A stretch of DNA of 55,053 nt from positions 1 through 55,053 of the forward strand of contig VGUA01000007.1 in assembly GCA_016874535.1 (NCBI GenBank). The letters run 5' to 3'. Shown piece by piece: positions 40,008 through 51,138 of the stretch. The DNA comes from Gammaproteobacteria bacterium. Its GTDB lineage: Bacteria > Pseudomonadota > Gammaproteobacteria > Ga0077536. The notes under the pieces are model-generated. The model searched no databases. It saw nothing but the letters and a program-made list of their open reading frames with translations, and was not told where the DNA came from. The translations under genes were made by a program, and so were the position numbers. The first letter of the stretch is position 1, and each line of letters starts with the position of its first letter.

Positions 40008-40847
<840 letters not shown>

Positions 40848-41990
40848 TCAGCCGAATTTCATGTCTTCGAAGAACTTCTTCACCCCGTCCAGCCAGGAAC
40901 TGGCACGGGGACTGTGCTCCACGGAGGCCTTGCCCAGCGAGTCACCAAAGGCCTTCAGGAGTTCTTTCTGCTGCTTGGTCAGGTTGACGGGTGTTTCCAC
41001 CATGGCGCGACAGATGAGATCGCCCACCGCGCCGCCCCGGACCGAGCGCACGCCCTTGCCGCGCAGGCGGAACATCTTGCCGCTCTGGGTTTCCGCCGGA
41101 ATCTTGAGCACTACACGGCCTTCGAGGGTGGGGACTTCGATCTCGCCCCCCAGCGCCGCCGTGACGAAGTCTATGGGCACTTCGGAATACAGGTCACTGC
41201 CTTCGCGCGTGAAGATGGCATGCTCGCGCACCACCACATTCACATAGAGATCTCCCGCCGGCCCACCATTCTGACCCGCTTCGCCCTCACCGCCGAGGCG
41301 AATGCGGTCTCCCGTATCCACGCCACCGGGTACCTTCACCGCGATGGTCTTGTTACCGCGCACCTTGCCGGTGCCATGACAGGTGCCGCACGGGTCTTTG
41401 ACCGCTTTGCCCTTGCCGCGACAGGCGGGACAGGTCTGCTGGACGGAGAAGAACCCCTGCTGCATCCGGACCTGACCGACGCCGTTGCAGGTACCGCAGG
41501 TTTCCGGCGCCGCGCGAGAACGGCTGCCACTGCCTTCGCAGGTTTCGCAGGTGATGAGCGTGGGGACCCGGATCTTGACTTCGGTGCCGCGCACCGCGTC
41601 TTCCAGATTCAGCTCCAGGTCGTAGCGAAGATCCGAGCCACGATAGGCGCGCGAGCCGCCCTGGCGCCCGCCGGCTCCGAAAATGTCGCCGAACACGGAA
41701 TCGAAGATGTCGCTGAAGCCACCGCCAGCCCCGCCCCCGAAACCCGCTCCTGCGGCCGCCGAGGGGTCAACGCCAGCATGGCCGAATTGATCATAGGCCT
41801 GGCGTTTGCGGGCATCGCTCAGAATCTCGAAAGCTTCCTTGGCTTCCTTGAAGGACTCTTCCGCCGCGGCATCATCCGGATTGCGGTCCGGATGGAATTT
41901 CATCGCCAGCCGACGATAGGCTTTCTTGAGCTCAGCCTCGCTCGCGCCGCGTTCGACACCCAGTACTTCGTAGTAATCCCGCTTGGCCAT
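40848..41990 (-). CDS. dnaJ: Chaperone protein DnaJ
   Basis: A 380-aa co-chaperone that stimulates the DnaK ATPase. The J domain has HPD at residues 33-35. A Gly/Phe-rich linker (about 75-115) contains [19 protein letters not shown]. Four zinc-finger repeats of the form CxxCxGxG follow ([32 protein letters not shown]; about 145-210), then the C-terminal substrate-binding domains. Full length. It follows dnaK after about 100 bases that hold two strong hairpins. Confidence 0.98.
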   Translation of the reverse strand: MAKRDYYEVLGVERGASEAELKKAYRRLAMKFHPDRNPDDAAAEESFKEAKEAFEILSDARKRQAYDQFGHAGVDPSAAAGAGFGGGAGGGFSDIFDSVFGDIFGAGGRQGGSRAYRGSDLRYDLELNLEDAVRGTEVKIRVPTLITCETCEGSGSRSRAAPETCGTCNGVGQVRMQQGFFSVQQTCPACRGKGKAVKDPCGTCHGTGKVRGNKTIAVKVPGGVDTGDRIRLGGEGEAGQNGGPAGDLYVNVVVREHAIFTREGSDLYSEVPIDFVTAALGGEIEVPTLEGRVVLKIPAETQSGKMFRLRGKGVRSVRGGAVGDLICRAMVETPVNLTKQQKELLKAFGDSLGKASVEHSPRASSWLDGVKKFFEDMKFG

Positions 41991-42017
41991 CAGCCTGTTC
42001 GTCCAGTGTTGATACGA

Positions 42018-42058
42018 ATGCGGCCCGCGACGAATCCGGGGACTCGTCCGGGCCGTAT
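42018..42058. repeat. Long hairpin in the dnaK-dnaJ gap
   Basis: CGGCCCG (42021-42027) pairs with CGGGCCG (42049-42055), and GACGA (42029-42033) with TCGTC (42044-42048), with one bulged base between; up to three outer pairs extend it. No T-run follows in the direction of transcription. Likely an mRNA processing or stability element, or an attenuator that sets dnaK above dnaJ. Confidence 0.6.
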
Positions 42059-42065
42059 GCGACCG

Positions 42066-42083
42066 GCCGGGGTCACCCCCGGC
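42066..42083. repeat. GC hairpin directly after the dnaK stop codon
   Basis: GCCGGGG pairs exactly with CCCCGGC around a 4-base TCAC loop, 7 bases downstream of the dnaK coding end. No T-run. It is a companion to the longer hairpin that follows. Confidence 0.55.
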
Positions 42084-42090
42084 AACTCGT

Positions 42091-43995
<1,905 letters not shown>

Positions 43996-44070
43996 GTTGC
44001 TGAAACCTTTCTTGGGCCAGGTCCGGTTACACCGCCAAGGGACCGGAGGGCGTGGATTGATGATGGAATG

Positions 44071-44100
44071 TCAGATGGGGGCTGTCGGTGGTTTATCAAG
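44071..44100 (-). promoter_or_regulatory. Sigma-32-type heat-shock promoter for dnaK
   Basis: On the minus strand, CTTGATA (44100-44094) is followed after 13 bases by CCCCATCTGA (44080-44071). This matches the heat-shock consensus CTTGAAA-N11-16-CCCCATnT and closely resembles the arrangement of the E. coli dnaK P1 promoter. The -35 overlaps the grpE stop codon (TGA within CTTGATA). Transcription would begin near 44064, leaving a leader of about 70 bases. Confidence 0.85.
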
Positions 44101-44656
44101 TCCCCTCGGGGGCTTTGGCGACCACCACCATGGCGGGACGAATCACCCTTTCGTGCAGGGTGTAGCCTCTCTGGAGCACGCGCAGCACAGTGCCGGGCTC
44201 GGCGGCGCTGCTTGCCTCCATCATCATGGCCTGGTGCTTCTCGGGGTCAAAACGGCTGCCGGTGGGATCAACGGAGACCACTGACAGCTTGTCCAGCGCG
44301 GCCTGGAACATCTGCGCCGTGAGCGCCATGCCTTCCTGCAGGCTGCTGATATCAGTGGCAGTGCGCGCGGCATCCAGCCCGAGATCCATGCTGTCCTTGA
44401 CGGGAATGAGGGCCTCGACCAGACGCTCGACACCGTATTTGTGCGCGGCCTCCACATCGCGCTGGGCTCGCTTGCGGGCGTTGTCGACCTCCGCCCGGGC
44501 CCGCAGGACCTCGTCACGATTGCGGGCCATCTCCGCCTGCAGGGCCGCGAGGGCCTCGGACAGCTGTGCAATCTGCTGATCTGGCGTCTGGGTTTCCGCG
44601 GCTTCCGCGACCGGCTCGGAGTCCGGCTGTTCGTTCGGGGTGGTGTCATCGTTCAC
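44096..44656 (-). CDS. grpE: Nucleotide exchange factor GrpE
   Basis: A 186-aa dimeric exchange factor for DnaK. An acidic, disordered N-terminus (1-30) is followed by a long coiled coil (about 30-100, with RARAEVDNARKRAQRDVEAA), then the beta domain with the conserved SRFDPEKHQAMMMEAS and VLQRGYTLHERVIRPAMVVVA. I chose the GTG at 44656, with AGGG eight bases upstream, because the frame before it has no family similarity. It lies between hrcA and dnaK. Confidence 0.95.
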   Translation of the reverse strand: MNDDTTPNEQPDSEPVAEAAETQTPDQQIAQLSEALAALQAEMARNRDEVLRARAEVDNARKRAQRDVEAAHKYGVERLVEALIPVKDSMDLGLDAARTATDISSLQEGMALTAQMFQAALDKLSVVSVDPTGSRFDPEKHQAMMMEASSAAEPGTVLRVLQRGYTLHERVIRPAMVVVAKAPEGT

Positions 44657-44753
44657 GACTGGACCCTTGTGCTGGTGACAAAAAGAGCGAGGCAGCGCGT
44701 GCCGGACCCGGACCGGGCCCAGCGTCACGCTTACAGACTGGGGAGGTTGGGGC

Positions 44754-45809
44754 TCAGGCCGGGGAATTCAAGGCCGAGGTCAGCATCTTGGCGGTGAGGT
44801 CGACGATTGGGATGACGCGCTCGTAGGACATGCGGGTGGGGCCAATGACTCCCAGCACTCCCAGCACCTCGCCATCATCGCCGTAGGTGGAGGTGACGAT
44901 GCTGCAGTCATCGAAGGCTTGGTAACCCGCCTCTTCGCCGATGAAGATCTGCACGCCATTGGCGTTCAGAGCCTGATCCAGCAGATGCAGGATGTCGCGC
45001 TTGCGGTTGAAGGCTTCGAACAGGTTGCGGAGCTTGTCGAGATCCGACAACTCGTTGATATCCATCAGGTTGGTCTGCCCGGCCAGCACATAATCCTTGG
45101 CTGAATCCTCCTCGACGAACACCTGTTGAGCCATGTCGATGACGGTGGCCATCATGCGGTTCATCTCGTCCCGGGTGTCGTTCATTTCCGCCAACAGGTC
45201 GCGCTTGACCTGACGGATGTCACGTCCGGTGAAGGCGCTTGTCAGGTAATTGGCGGCCTCGGTGAGTTCCGAGGCCGAGTAACGGCGCGCGGTCTTGATG
45301 ATGCGGTTCTGGACCTCCTGATCATTGATGACCAGGATGACCAGCACGCGATTGTCGTTGAGTGGCAGGAATTCCACTTGGCGCAGCTGCTTGCTTTCGG
45401 GCTTGGGCAGCATCACCACCCCCGCAAAGCGGGTGATTTCGGACAGCAGGCTGGAGGTTTTCTCGAGCAGACGGCGCACGTCTGATTCCTTTCGCACGCC
45501 TTCCACCAGACGCTGCATCTCGGCCGCCTGCGGTGCCCGGTAGGTCAGCATGCAGTCCACGAACAGGCGATAACCCCGCACGGTGGGGATGCGCCCGGCC
45601 GAAGTGTGGGGGGACCGAATCAGGCCCATATCCTCAAGATCCGCCATCACATTGCGAATGGTGGCGGGGCTGAGCTCGAGCCGGGTGTCGCGCGCGAGGG
45701 TTCTGGAACCCACGGGCTGACCGTCCGCGATATAGCGTTCCACCAGCGTCTTGAACAGAAACTGCGCGCGCTCGTTCAGCTCGAGTCCGTGAAATGCGCT
45801 ATCTGCCAT
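44754..45809 (-). CDS. hrcA: Heat-inducible transcription repressor HrcA
   Basis: A 351-aa repressor that binds CIRCE operators and responds to GroE. The N-terminal winged helix contains LFKTLVERYIADGQPVGSRTLA and the LSPATIRNVMADLEDMGLI recognition region. A GAF-like middle domain and the C-terminal GPTRMSYERVIPIV follow. The start is the ATG at 45809. I find no CIRCE sequence near it or before grpE or dnaK, so its target is probably elsewhere (groESL in relatives). Confidence 0.95.
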   Translation of the reverse strand: MADSAFHGLELNERAQFLFKTLVERYIADGQPVGSRTLARDTRLELSPATIRNVMADLEDMGLIRSPHTSAGRIPTVRGYRLFVDCMLTYRAPQAAEMQRLVEGVRKESDVRRLLEKTSSLLSEITRFAGVVMLPKPESKQLRQVEFLPLNDNRVLVILVINDQEVQNRIIKTARRYSASELTEAANYLTSAFTGRDIRQVKRDLLAEMNDTRDEMNRMMATVIDMAQQVFVEEDSAKDYVLAGQTNLMDINELSDLDKLRNLFEAFNRKRDILHLLDQALNANGVQIFIGEEAGYQAFDDCSIVTSTYGDDGEVLGVLGVIGPTRMSYERVIPIVDLTAKMLTSALNSPA

Positions 45810-45842
45810 GGATACGACCAACACGCATGGGAAAGTGGCCAA

Positions 45843-45871
45843 AATCTAGCACCGCACAAGGGTGCATGCAA
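45843..45871 (-). promoter_or_regulatory. Candidate sigma-70 promoter for hrcA
   Basis: On the minus strand, TTGCAT is followed after exactly 17 bases by TAGATT, which is preceded by TGC (extended -10). It ends 34 bases before the hrcA ATG. An imperfect GCACC/GGTGC repeat lies across the spacer, but its spacing does not fit CIRCE. Confidence 0.5.
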
Positions 45872-45942
45872 AACAAAAGGGCAGGGCGCCTTGCGGAAGC
45901 CGCCGAGGTGCGCAACGCTAGGGTTTTTCCGGCAGAGGCCTC

Positions 45943-46821
45943 ATGTTCAAGCGCATCGCCATCGTCACCAGGGGGGAGGATCCCTCCGTGTTGCAGGCTG
46001 TCGACGCGGTGCTGGAAGTACTGCGAAAGCGACAACTCGACTGTGTGATCGAGGGCCTGACCCTCGCCAGCTGTGAGGCCCGAGGAATCGCCCCCGCTGC
46101 CGGCCCCGGTGTTGCAGAAACGCGCGACCTCGTGATTGCGGTGGGTGGGGATGGCACGCTGTTGCGGGCCGCGCGCCTGGCGCATCCCCACCGGGTGCCG
46201 CTGCTGGGGGTCAATCTGGGTCGGCTGGGCTTTCTCGCCGATCTCTCCCCGGCCCAGGTGTCCAGCACGCTCGACGCCATTCTGGGTGGCGCCTTCGACT
46301 TCGAGGATCGTACGGTCCTGAACTGCGAGATCCTGCGCGGGCGCGTCCCGGTCGCGAGCGCACATGCCCTCAATGATGTGGTCATCCAGCGTTGGAACAT
46401 GACGAGGCTCATCACCCTGCACACCTATGTGGATGGGCGCTTCGTTCATTCGCAGCGTGCCGACGGCATGATCATCTCCACGCCGACCGGCTCCACCGCC
46501 TACGCGCTCTCCGGTGGCGGCCCCATCCTCTCGCCTGAACTGCCCGCCGTGGTGTTGGTGCCGGTGTGTCCGCATTCCCTGACCAACCGGCCAATCGTGT
46601 TGCCGCACACGGCCGTGGTGGAAATCGAGATCGGCAGTGATCACCCCGAGGAAGACGAATCCCGGGTGACCTGTGACGGCAACGCCCTGCCCAGCGTGAG
46701 TGCAGGCGACCGCATCCGCGTCTCGCGGCACCCGCAGACCGTGCGCCTGATTCATCCGGCCGGTCACGACCACTTCGCGGTGCTGCGGGCCAAGCTGCAA
46801 TGGGGTCAGGGACCTTGCTGA
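45943..46821 (+). CDS. nadK: NAD kinase
   Basis: A 292-aa enzyme that phosphorylates NAD to NADP with ATP. The GGDGT catalytic motif is at residues 68-72, NLGRLGFL follows, and TPTGSTAYALSGGGPI carries the NAD-binding loop. Full length. Divergent from hrcA with a 133-base gap. Its stop codon overlaps the start region of recN, as in many gammaproteobacteria. Confidence 0.97.
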   Translation: MFKRIAIVTRGEDPSVLQAVDAVLEVLRKRQLDCVIEGLTLASCEARGIAPAAGPGVAETRDLVIAVGGDGTLLRAARLAHPHRVPLLGVNLGRLGFLADLSPAQVSSTLDAILGGAFDFEDRTVLNCEILRGRVPVASAHALNDVVIQRWNMTRLITLHTYVDGRFVHSQRADGMIISTPTGSTAYALSGGGPILSPELPAVVLVPVCPHSLTNRPIVLPHTAVVEIEIGSDHPEEDESRVTCDGNALPSVSAGDRIRVSRHPQTVRLIHPAGHDHFAVLRAKLQWGQGPC

Positions 46822-48470
46822 AGTCCATCACCATCCAGGATCTCGCGGTGGTCCGCCACCTCGATCTGGAATTTCAGGCGGGGCTCACCGTGGTCACGGG
46901 CGAGACCGGCGCCGGCAAGTCGATTGTCCTGGATGCCCTGGGCCTCCTGCTGGGTGACCGCGCGGATTCCACCCTGGTGCGCACGGGTGCGGCCCGCGCA
47001 GTCCTCAGTGCGGCTTTCGAGGGGGATCTGCACCCGGAACTGCAGGAGCTGCTGGCGACGCACGAGCTCGATGGCGAGAAGGAGCTGCTACTCAGGCGGG
47101 TCATCAGCAGCGACGGCCGTTCGCGCGCATTCTGCAATGAAACCCCCATCACCCTGCAGACGCTGCGCGAGATCGGCGCACGACTGGTGGACATCCACGG
47201 CCAGCACGAGCACTACTCGCTGCTGCAGAAAGGCGTGCAGCGCGCACTGCTGGATGCTTTCGGCAAGCTGGGCCGCCTGTGCAGTGAGGTGGCAGAAGCC
47301 CATGGCGGCTGGCACGCGGCAGCCACCGAACTCGCCGCCCTGCGCGCAGCGGGGGATCCGGCGGATCGCATGGAATTCCTGCGCTTCCAGCTGGAGGAGC
47401 TTGGCGAGGCGCGTATCTCGGCCGAAGAACTCGTGCGGCTTGAACAGGAACACCGCCGCGCCGCGCATGTGCAGCGCCTGGGCGACGGCTGTGCGGAGAT
47501 CTCAGCACGACTTTTCACTGGTGACCGATGTGCCGCCCGCCAGCTCAGGCAGACGAGCGCACAGTTGCAGGATCTGGCCGGTTTGGACCCCGCCCTGGGC
47601 AGCATGCTGGAGATGCTGGAGCAGGCCTCAATCAACCTGACCGAAGCCGAGCGCGAGCTCGCGCAGTACAGTGAAGGTCTGTCCGCACGCGACCCCGGGG
47701 AATACAGGACCCTGGAACAGCGGCTCGGCAACCTGCATGACCTTGCCCGCAAGCACCGCTGCGAGATGACTGCCCTGCCCGAGGTGGTGACGAGACTTAC
47801 GGAAGAGCTGGCAGCACTGGATGGGCGGGAGGCGAGGGTTATCGCGCTGGAAAAATTGCTGACCGAGGCACGCCAGCGCTATGACATTACGGCCAGTGAA
47901 CTCTCAGCCGCGCGTCTGCGACAGGGCAAGGGACTGGGGAAAGCCATCTCCGAAATCCTGCAGCAACTCGGCATGCCGCATGCCCGCTTCGAGGTGGCGC
48001 TGGCGCCGCTGGCAGAGCCGAGCGCTCACGGCAGTGATGATGTGGAATTTCTCGTCAGCACCAACCCGGACATCCCCCCGCGCCCCTTGCGGAAAGTGGC
48101 CTCAGGTGGCGAGTTGTCCCGTACCAGTCTCGCCATCCAGGTGGCGACCGCCGGCACGGCGCAGGTTCCGACGCTGGTCTACGACGAAATCGACACCGGC
48201 ATTGGTGGGCGCGTCGCCACCATCGTCGCTCGCCACCTGCAGAGTATCGCTGGAACGCGACAGGTTCTGTGCGTGACGCATCTGGCCCAGGTCGCTTCAG
48301 CCGGTGCACAACATCTGTACATCACCAAGAGCGTGGAGCAGGGTCAAACCGAGACCCGCGCGGTCTATCTGGACAAGACAAGAAGGGTTGAAGAAATTGC
48401 CCGCATGCTGGGCGGGGACGAAGGCTCGGCGAAGGCCAAGGCTCACGCCAAGGAACTGCTGGGCGGCTGA
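46800..48470 (+). CDS. recN: DNA repair protein RecN
   Basis: A 556-aa SMC-like ATPase for double-strand-break repair. Walker A is GETGAGKS (34-41), a long coiled coil occupies the middle (about 150-370), the ABC signature is ASGGELSR, and Walker B is LVYDEIDTGIGG. The start is uncertain: the ATG at 46800 lies inside nadK, while a TTG at 46815 just before the nadK stop codon would give the typical MLKSITIQDLAVV start. I see no LexA box, since the start is buried in nadK. Confidence 0.96.
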   Translation: MGSGTLLKSITIQDLAVVRHLDLEFQAGLTVVTGETGAGKSIVLDALGLLLGDRADSTLVRTGAARAVLSAAFEGDLHPELQELLATHELDGEKELLLRRVISSDGRSRAFCNETPITLQTLREIGARLVDIHGQHEHYSLLQKGVQRALLDAFGKLGRLCSEVAEAHGGWHAAATELAALRAAGDPADRMEFLRFQLEELGEARISAEELVRLEQEHRRAAHVQRLGDGCAEISARLFTGDRCAARQLRQTSAQLQDLAGLDPALGSMLEMLEQASINLTEAERELAQYSEGLSARDPGEYRTLEQRLGNLHDLARKHRCEMTALPEVVTRLTEELAALDGREARVIALEKLLTEARQRYDITASELSAARLRQGKGLGKAISEILQQLGMPHARFEVALAPLAEPSAHGSDDVEFLVSTNPDIPPRPLRKVASGGELSRTSLAIQVATAGTAQVPTLVYDEIDTGIGGRVATIVARHLQSIAGTRQVLCVTHLAQVASAGAQHLYITKSVEQGQTETRAVYLDKTRRVEEIARMLGGDEGSAKAKAHAKELLGG

Positions 48471-48484
48471 GGCCGAGAGGCCCC

Positions 48485-48886
48485 TCAGGCCTTGCGCTTC
48501 ACATAGAGAATGAGGCTGTGGTCCTGCAGTTCGAAGCCGTGGGCCTCGGCCACGGCATGTTGTCTGCGTTCAATCTCCTCATCGAAGAACTCCACCACCT
48601 CGCCGGTCTCGGTGCAGACCATGTGATCATGATGCGGTCCGCGCGCCATCTCGAACACCGAGTGGGAACCATCAAAGTTGTGCCGCTCGACGATTCCCGC
48701 ATCCTCGAACTGGGTGAGGACTCGATACACCGTCGCAAGGCCGACGTCCTCGCCCGCTTCCAGCAAGGCCCGGTAGACGTCTTCAGCACTCAGGTGACGT
48801 TCGCCACCCTTCTCCAGAATCTCGAGGATCCGCAATCGGGGCAGAGTAGCCTTGAGACCGGCCTTCTTCAACGCAAATGTATCCAC
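48485..48886 (-). CDS. fur: Ferric uptake regulator
   Basis: A 133-aa iron-dependent repressor. The winged helix has the recognition helix ATVYRVLTQFED (51-62). The metal sites include HHDHMVC (85-91), EVVEFFDEEIERRQ and the HGFELQDHSL end. Only one cysteine (C91) remains of the CxxC zinc pair; the position of the second is threonine, and there are no C-terminal cysteines. Pseudomonas Fur also lacks this structural zinc site. Divergent from bamE, the conserved fur/omlA pair. Confidence 0.95.
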   Translation of the reverse strand: MDTFALKKAGLKATLPRLRILEILEKGGERHLSAEDVYRALLEAGEDVGLATVYRVLTQFEDAGIVERHNFDGSHSVFEMARGPHHDHMVCTETGEVVEFFDEEIERRQHAVAEAHGFELQDHSLILYVKRKA

Positions 48887-48911
48887 CCGTATTGCCTCTC
48901 AGGTTGGGCAT

Positions 48912-48931
48912 CGCGGCCGATCATGGCCGCG
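48912..48931. repeat. Perfect inverted repeat in the fur/bamE gap
   Basis: CGCGGCC and GGCCGCG flank a 6-base GATCAT core between the divergent fur and bamE genes. It could be an operator, but it does not match the A/T-rich Fur box. Confidence 0.4.
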
Positions 48932-48947
48932 TGGATGAGCCGTAGGA

Positions 48948-48953
48948 TATACT
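48948..48953 (+). promoter_or_regulatory. Candidate -10 box for bamE
   Basis: TATACT on the plus strand, about 118 bases before the bamE ATG, directly after the inverted repeat. No clear -35. The resulting leader of about 110 bases is long and shows no obvious structure. Confidence 0.4.
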
Positions 48954-49070
48954 GCCCCTCCAGTGGCAGCAGGCAGGTCTGGTCACGGACCGGCGGCAGC
49001 CAGTCTACCACCTTCTTCGCGGCCCCCGCCGAGCGCGTCAGCCTTCCCAAGCCCGGACACCGAGCGTCAG

Positions 49071-50237
49071 ATGAAGTTCAAGGTTATCTCCGTCCTCTCG
49101 CTGTGTGGCGTTCTGCTCCAGGGCTGTGCGACCAACCGCCTGCCCACGGCAGCCGATCTGCCCTCCGTGGGCTCGCTACCCTCTGTCGGCTCGCTGCCGT
49201 TCGTGCACAAGATTGATGTTCAGCAGGGCAATGTCATCACCCAGGACATGATTGCCCAGCTGCAGCTCGGCATGGACAAGAAGAAGGTCAATTTCGTGAT
49301 GGGCTCACCCATCATCATGGACACCTTTCATTCCAACCGCTGGGACTATCTCTACACCATCAGTGAACGTGGGGGACGCCCCAAGCGCCGCCGTATCACC
49401 CTGTACTTCGAGAACGAAGTGCTGGTTCGCGTGGAGGGTGACGTGAAGGCGGCGGAAGGCCGGATTGTGGTGGACACCCGCCAAGACATGACGGTGGATG
49501 TACCCAAGCCCGAGAAAAAAGGCGTGGTGGGTACCATCGTCAATACCATTCCGTTCGTCGGTGAGGAGAAGCCCAAGGTCAGGAAGCCGGCCAAGACGCC
49601 GGTTGACGACAGCGCCCCTCCGGGGGCGGATCGGGTTCCGGCCAAACGGCAAATCACGCCGGTGGAACGCGCCGCCCTCGAAGAACAGGGTGGTCCCGGG
49701 ATCTTGTCAAAGCTGAAGGGAGCTGTGCCCTTCACCGGCTCGAGCGCCCCCGGGGAAGCGCCCGTCATCGAGGCCGATGAGGGGGATGAGGTTGAAGAAG
49801 TTGTCGACGAGACAGTGACCGAGCTTGAAGAGTCGGTGCCCGAAGAGGAAACGCCGGAAGAAGAGTCTGACGGTCCGGGGCTGTTCGATAAGATTACCGG
49901 CGCACTGCCCTTCGTGGACGAGGAAGATGCCGAGCCGGAGGAAGACACCACGGAGGAAATGTCTGAAGTCCGGAGCGCTCCTGCGGACGAGGAGCCGGAG
50001 GAGAAGGACGACGAGAGCGAAGCCTGGGATTGGGAATCACGTTACGACGATGACAGAGTGATCTCCGCGCCCCCCCCCGGCGCCCCGACACCCATGCCGC
50101 TGGAGGATCGTCTTTCCGAGGAGGCCTACGAGGATGAAGAGGTTTCCGGACAGGACGCGGCGGACGATGAGGATGAGCAAGACGAAGACGGGGAAGACGA
50201 ACCCGGTTTCTTCAAACGCCTTTTCGGAAGCGACTGA
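49071..50237 (+). CDS. bamE: BamE outer-membrane assembly lipoprotein with long acidic C-terminal extension
   Basis: A 388-aa lipoprotein: signal peptide 1-18, lipobox LLQGC with C19, then a small SLPSVG repeat (31-45). The BamE fold follows (46-125: IDVQQGNVITQDMIAQLQLGM, the NRWDYLYTI turn and LYFENEVLVRVEGD). BamE supports BamA/BamD in beta-barrel insertion and normally ends at 110-180 residues. Here about 260 further residues follow, mostly Asp/Glu/Pro. A hydrophobic module recurs at 151-164 (GVVGTIVNTIPFVG), 209-223 (PGILSKLKGAVPFTG), 269-282 (PGLFDKITGALPFV) and, shortened, at the C-terminus (PGFFKRLFGSD). The ribosome-binding site is weak. Divergent from fur, as expected. Confidence 0.9.
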   Translation: MKFKVISVLSLCGVLLQGCATNRLPTAADLPSVGSLPSVGSLPFVHKIDVQQGNVITQDMIAQLQLGMDKKKVNFVMGSPIIMDTFHSNRWDYLYTISERGGRPKRRRITLYFENEVLVRVEGDVKAAEGRIVVDTRQDMTVDVPKPEKKGVVGTIVNTIPFVGEEKPKVRKPAKTPVDDSAPPGADRVPAKRQITPVERAALEEQGGPGILSKLKGAVPFTGSSAPGEAPVIEADEGDEVEEVVDETVTELEESVPEEETPEEESDGPGLFDKITGALPFVDEEDAEPEEDTTEEMSEVRSAPADEEPEEKDDESEAWDWESRYDDDRVISAPPPGAPTPMPLEDRLSEEAYEDEEVSGQDAADDEDEQDEDGEDEPGFFKRLFGSD

Positions 50238-50244
50238 GCGCTCT

Positions 50245-50538
50245 TTAACCGGCGCGCGCGGCGGCGCGCCGACGTCGTCGCTCCTTGGGATCCCGCAGCA
50301 GCGGGCAATAAACCTCCACCCTGTCCCCGGCCACGACCAAGGTCTCCAAGGTCATGAGTTTGCCGAACACCCCCACCTTGTAACGCACCAGATCGATCTC
50401 CGGATGCTCATCGAGTAGCCGCGCCCGCTCGATGGCGCCACGCAGCGTGGTGCCGACCGGAACCTTGAGCTTGCGCAGGAACGTGGTGTTGCCGGAGGCG
50501 TAAGCGACCTCGATGGCGATGAACTCAAACGCGACCAT
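50245..50538 (-). CDS. rnfH: RnfH family ubiquitin-like protein
   Basis: A 97-aa beta-grasp protein of the RnfH (UPF0125) family. The core VGTTLRGAIERARLLDEHPEIDL and YKVGVFGKLMTLET are typical, followed by DRVEVYCPLLRDPKERRR and a basic tail. The function is unknown; it is nearly always encoded next to ratA. The start is the ATG at 50538, overlapping the end of ratA by 14 bases. The upstream frame lies inside ratA. Confidence 0.92.
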   Translation of the reverse strand: MVAFEFIAIEVAYASGNTTFLRKLKVPVGTTLRGAIERARLLDEHPEIDLVRYKVGVFGKLMTLETLVVAGDRVEVYCPLLRDPKERRRRRAAARAG

Positions 50539-50959
50539 GCAGGGCATCCGCGCGCTGCTTGAAGGAATTGACCAGCGACCCCGTGATGGCCTTGAAGACC
50601 GGTGAGAGGCTGAGCGCGATGATCCGGCTTGCAAACTCGAACTCGAGTTCCAGGCTTACCTTGCAGCCAAGCGGCGTATCCGTGAACCGCCACACGCCAT
50701 GCAGACGCTTGAAAGGCCCGTCCACCAGTTTCATCTCAATGGTGTTGGGGCGGCTGCGCACATTGTCCGTGGTGAAGGCGTAGCGCAGCTTGCCCTTGGC
50801 GACAGACAGACGCGCCCTCAGGGTGTCTTCGGTCTGAGCCAGCAGTTCGGCCTTCTCGCACCAGGGCAGGAACTCCGTATAGCGCGCCACATCATCCACC
50901 AACGCGAACATCTGCTCGGCAGAGTAAGCAACGATGGCGGATTGGCGGATTTCGGCCAT
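50525..50959 (-). CDS. ratA: RatA-type START/COQ10 domain protein
   Basis: A 144-aa START-like protein. The conserved [25 protein letters not shown] (about 10-34) and the C-terminal [21 protein letters not shown] are diagnostic. In E. coli it was reported to block 70S ribosome formation as a toxin, while COQ10 homologues bind ubiquinone; either role may apply. The start is the ATG at 50959, in the divergent gap with smpB. The order smpB / ratA-rnfH-bamE matches E. coli. Confidence 0.93.
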   Translation of the reverse strand: MAEIRQSAIVAYSAEQMFALVDDVARYTEFLPWCEKAELLAQTEDTLRARLSVAKGKLRYAFTTDNVRSRPNTIEMKLVDGPFKRLHGVWRFTDTPLGCKVSLELEFEFASRIIALSLSPVFKAITGSLVNSFKQRADALHGRV

Positions 50960-51103
50960 GGCGGTGCGGGATTCCGTGCTTGGGACAAAGGGCAGAGGGC
51001 GGACGGCCCCCATGCGACGCGGCATTCTGCATCCACCTGCGGTCCCTGCCAATGCCGTTCATCCTCCGCGGCCGAGCGCGGCGGAACGGAGCACGGATGC
51101 CGC

Positions 51104-51112
51104 TGCTATACT
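51104..51112 (+). promoter_or_regulatory. Extended -10 promoter candidate for smpB
   Basis: TGCTATACT (TGn plus TATACT) lies 26 bases before the smpB ATG. No strong -35 is present, as expected for an extended -10 promoter. Confidence 0.5.
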
Positions 51113-51138
51113 CCCCCTCCCCCAGCCCAAAGCATTCC

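Noticed and set aside
45847-45866. Possible CIRCE operator before hrcA (GCACC...GGTGC)
   Set aside because: The half-sites are too short and the distance between GCAC and GTGC is 9 bases, not the 13 of CIRCE.
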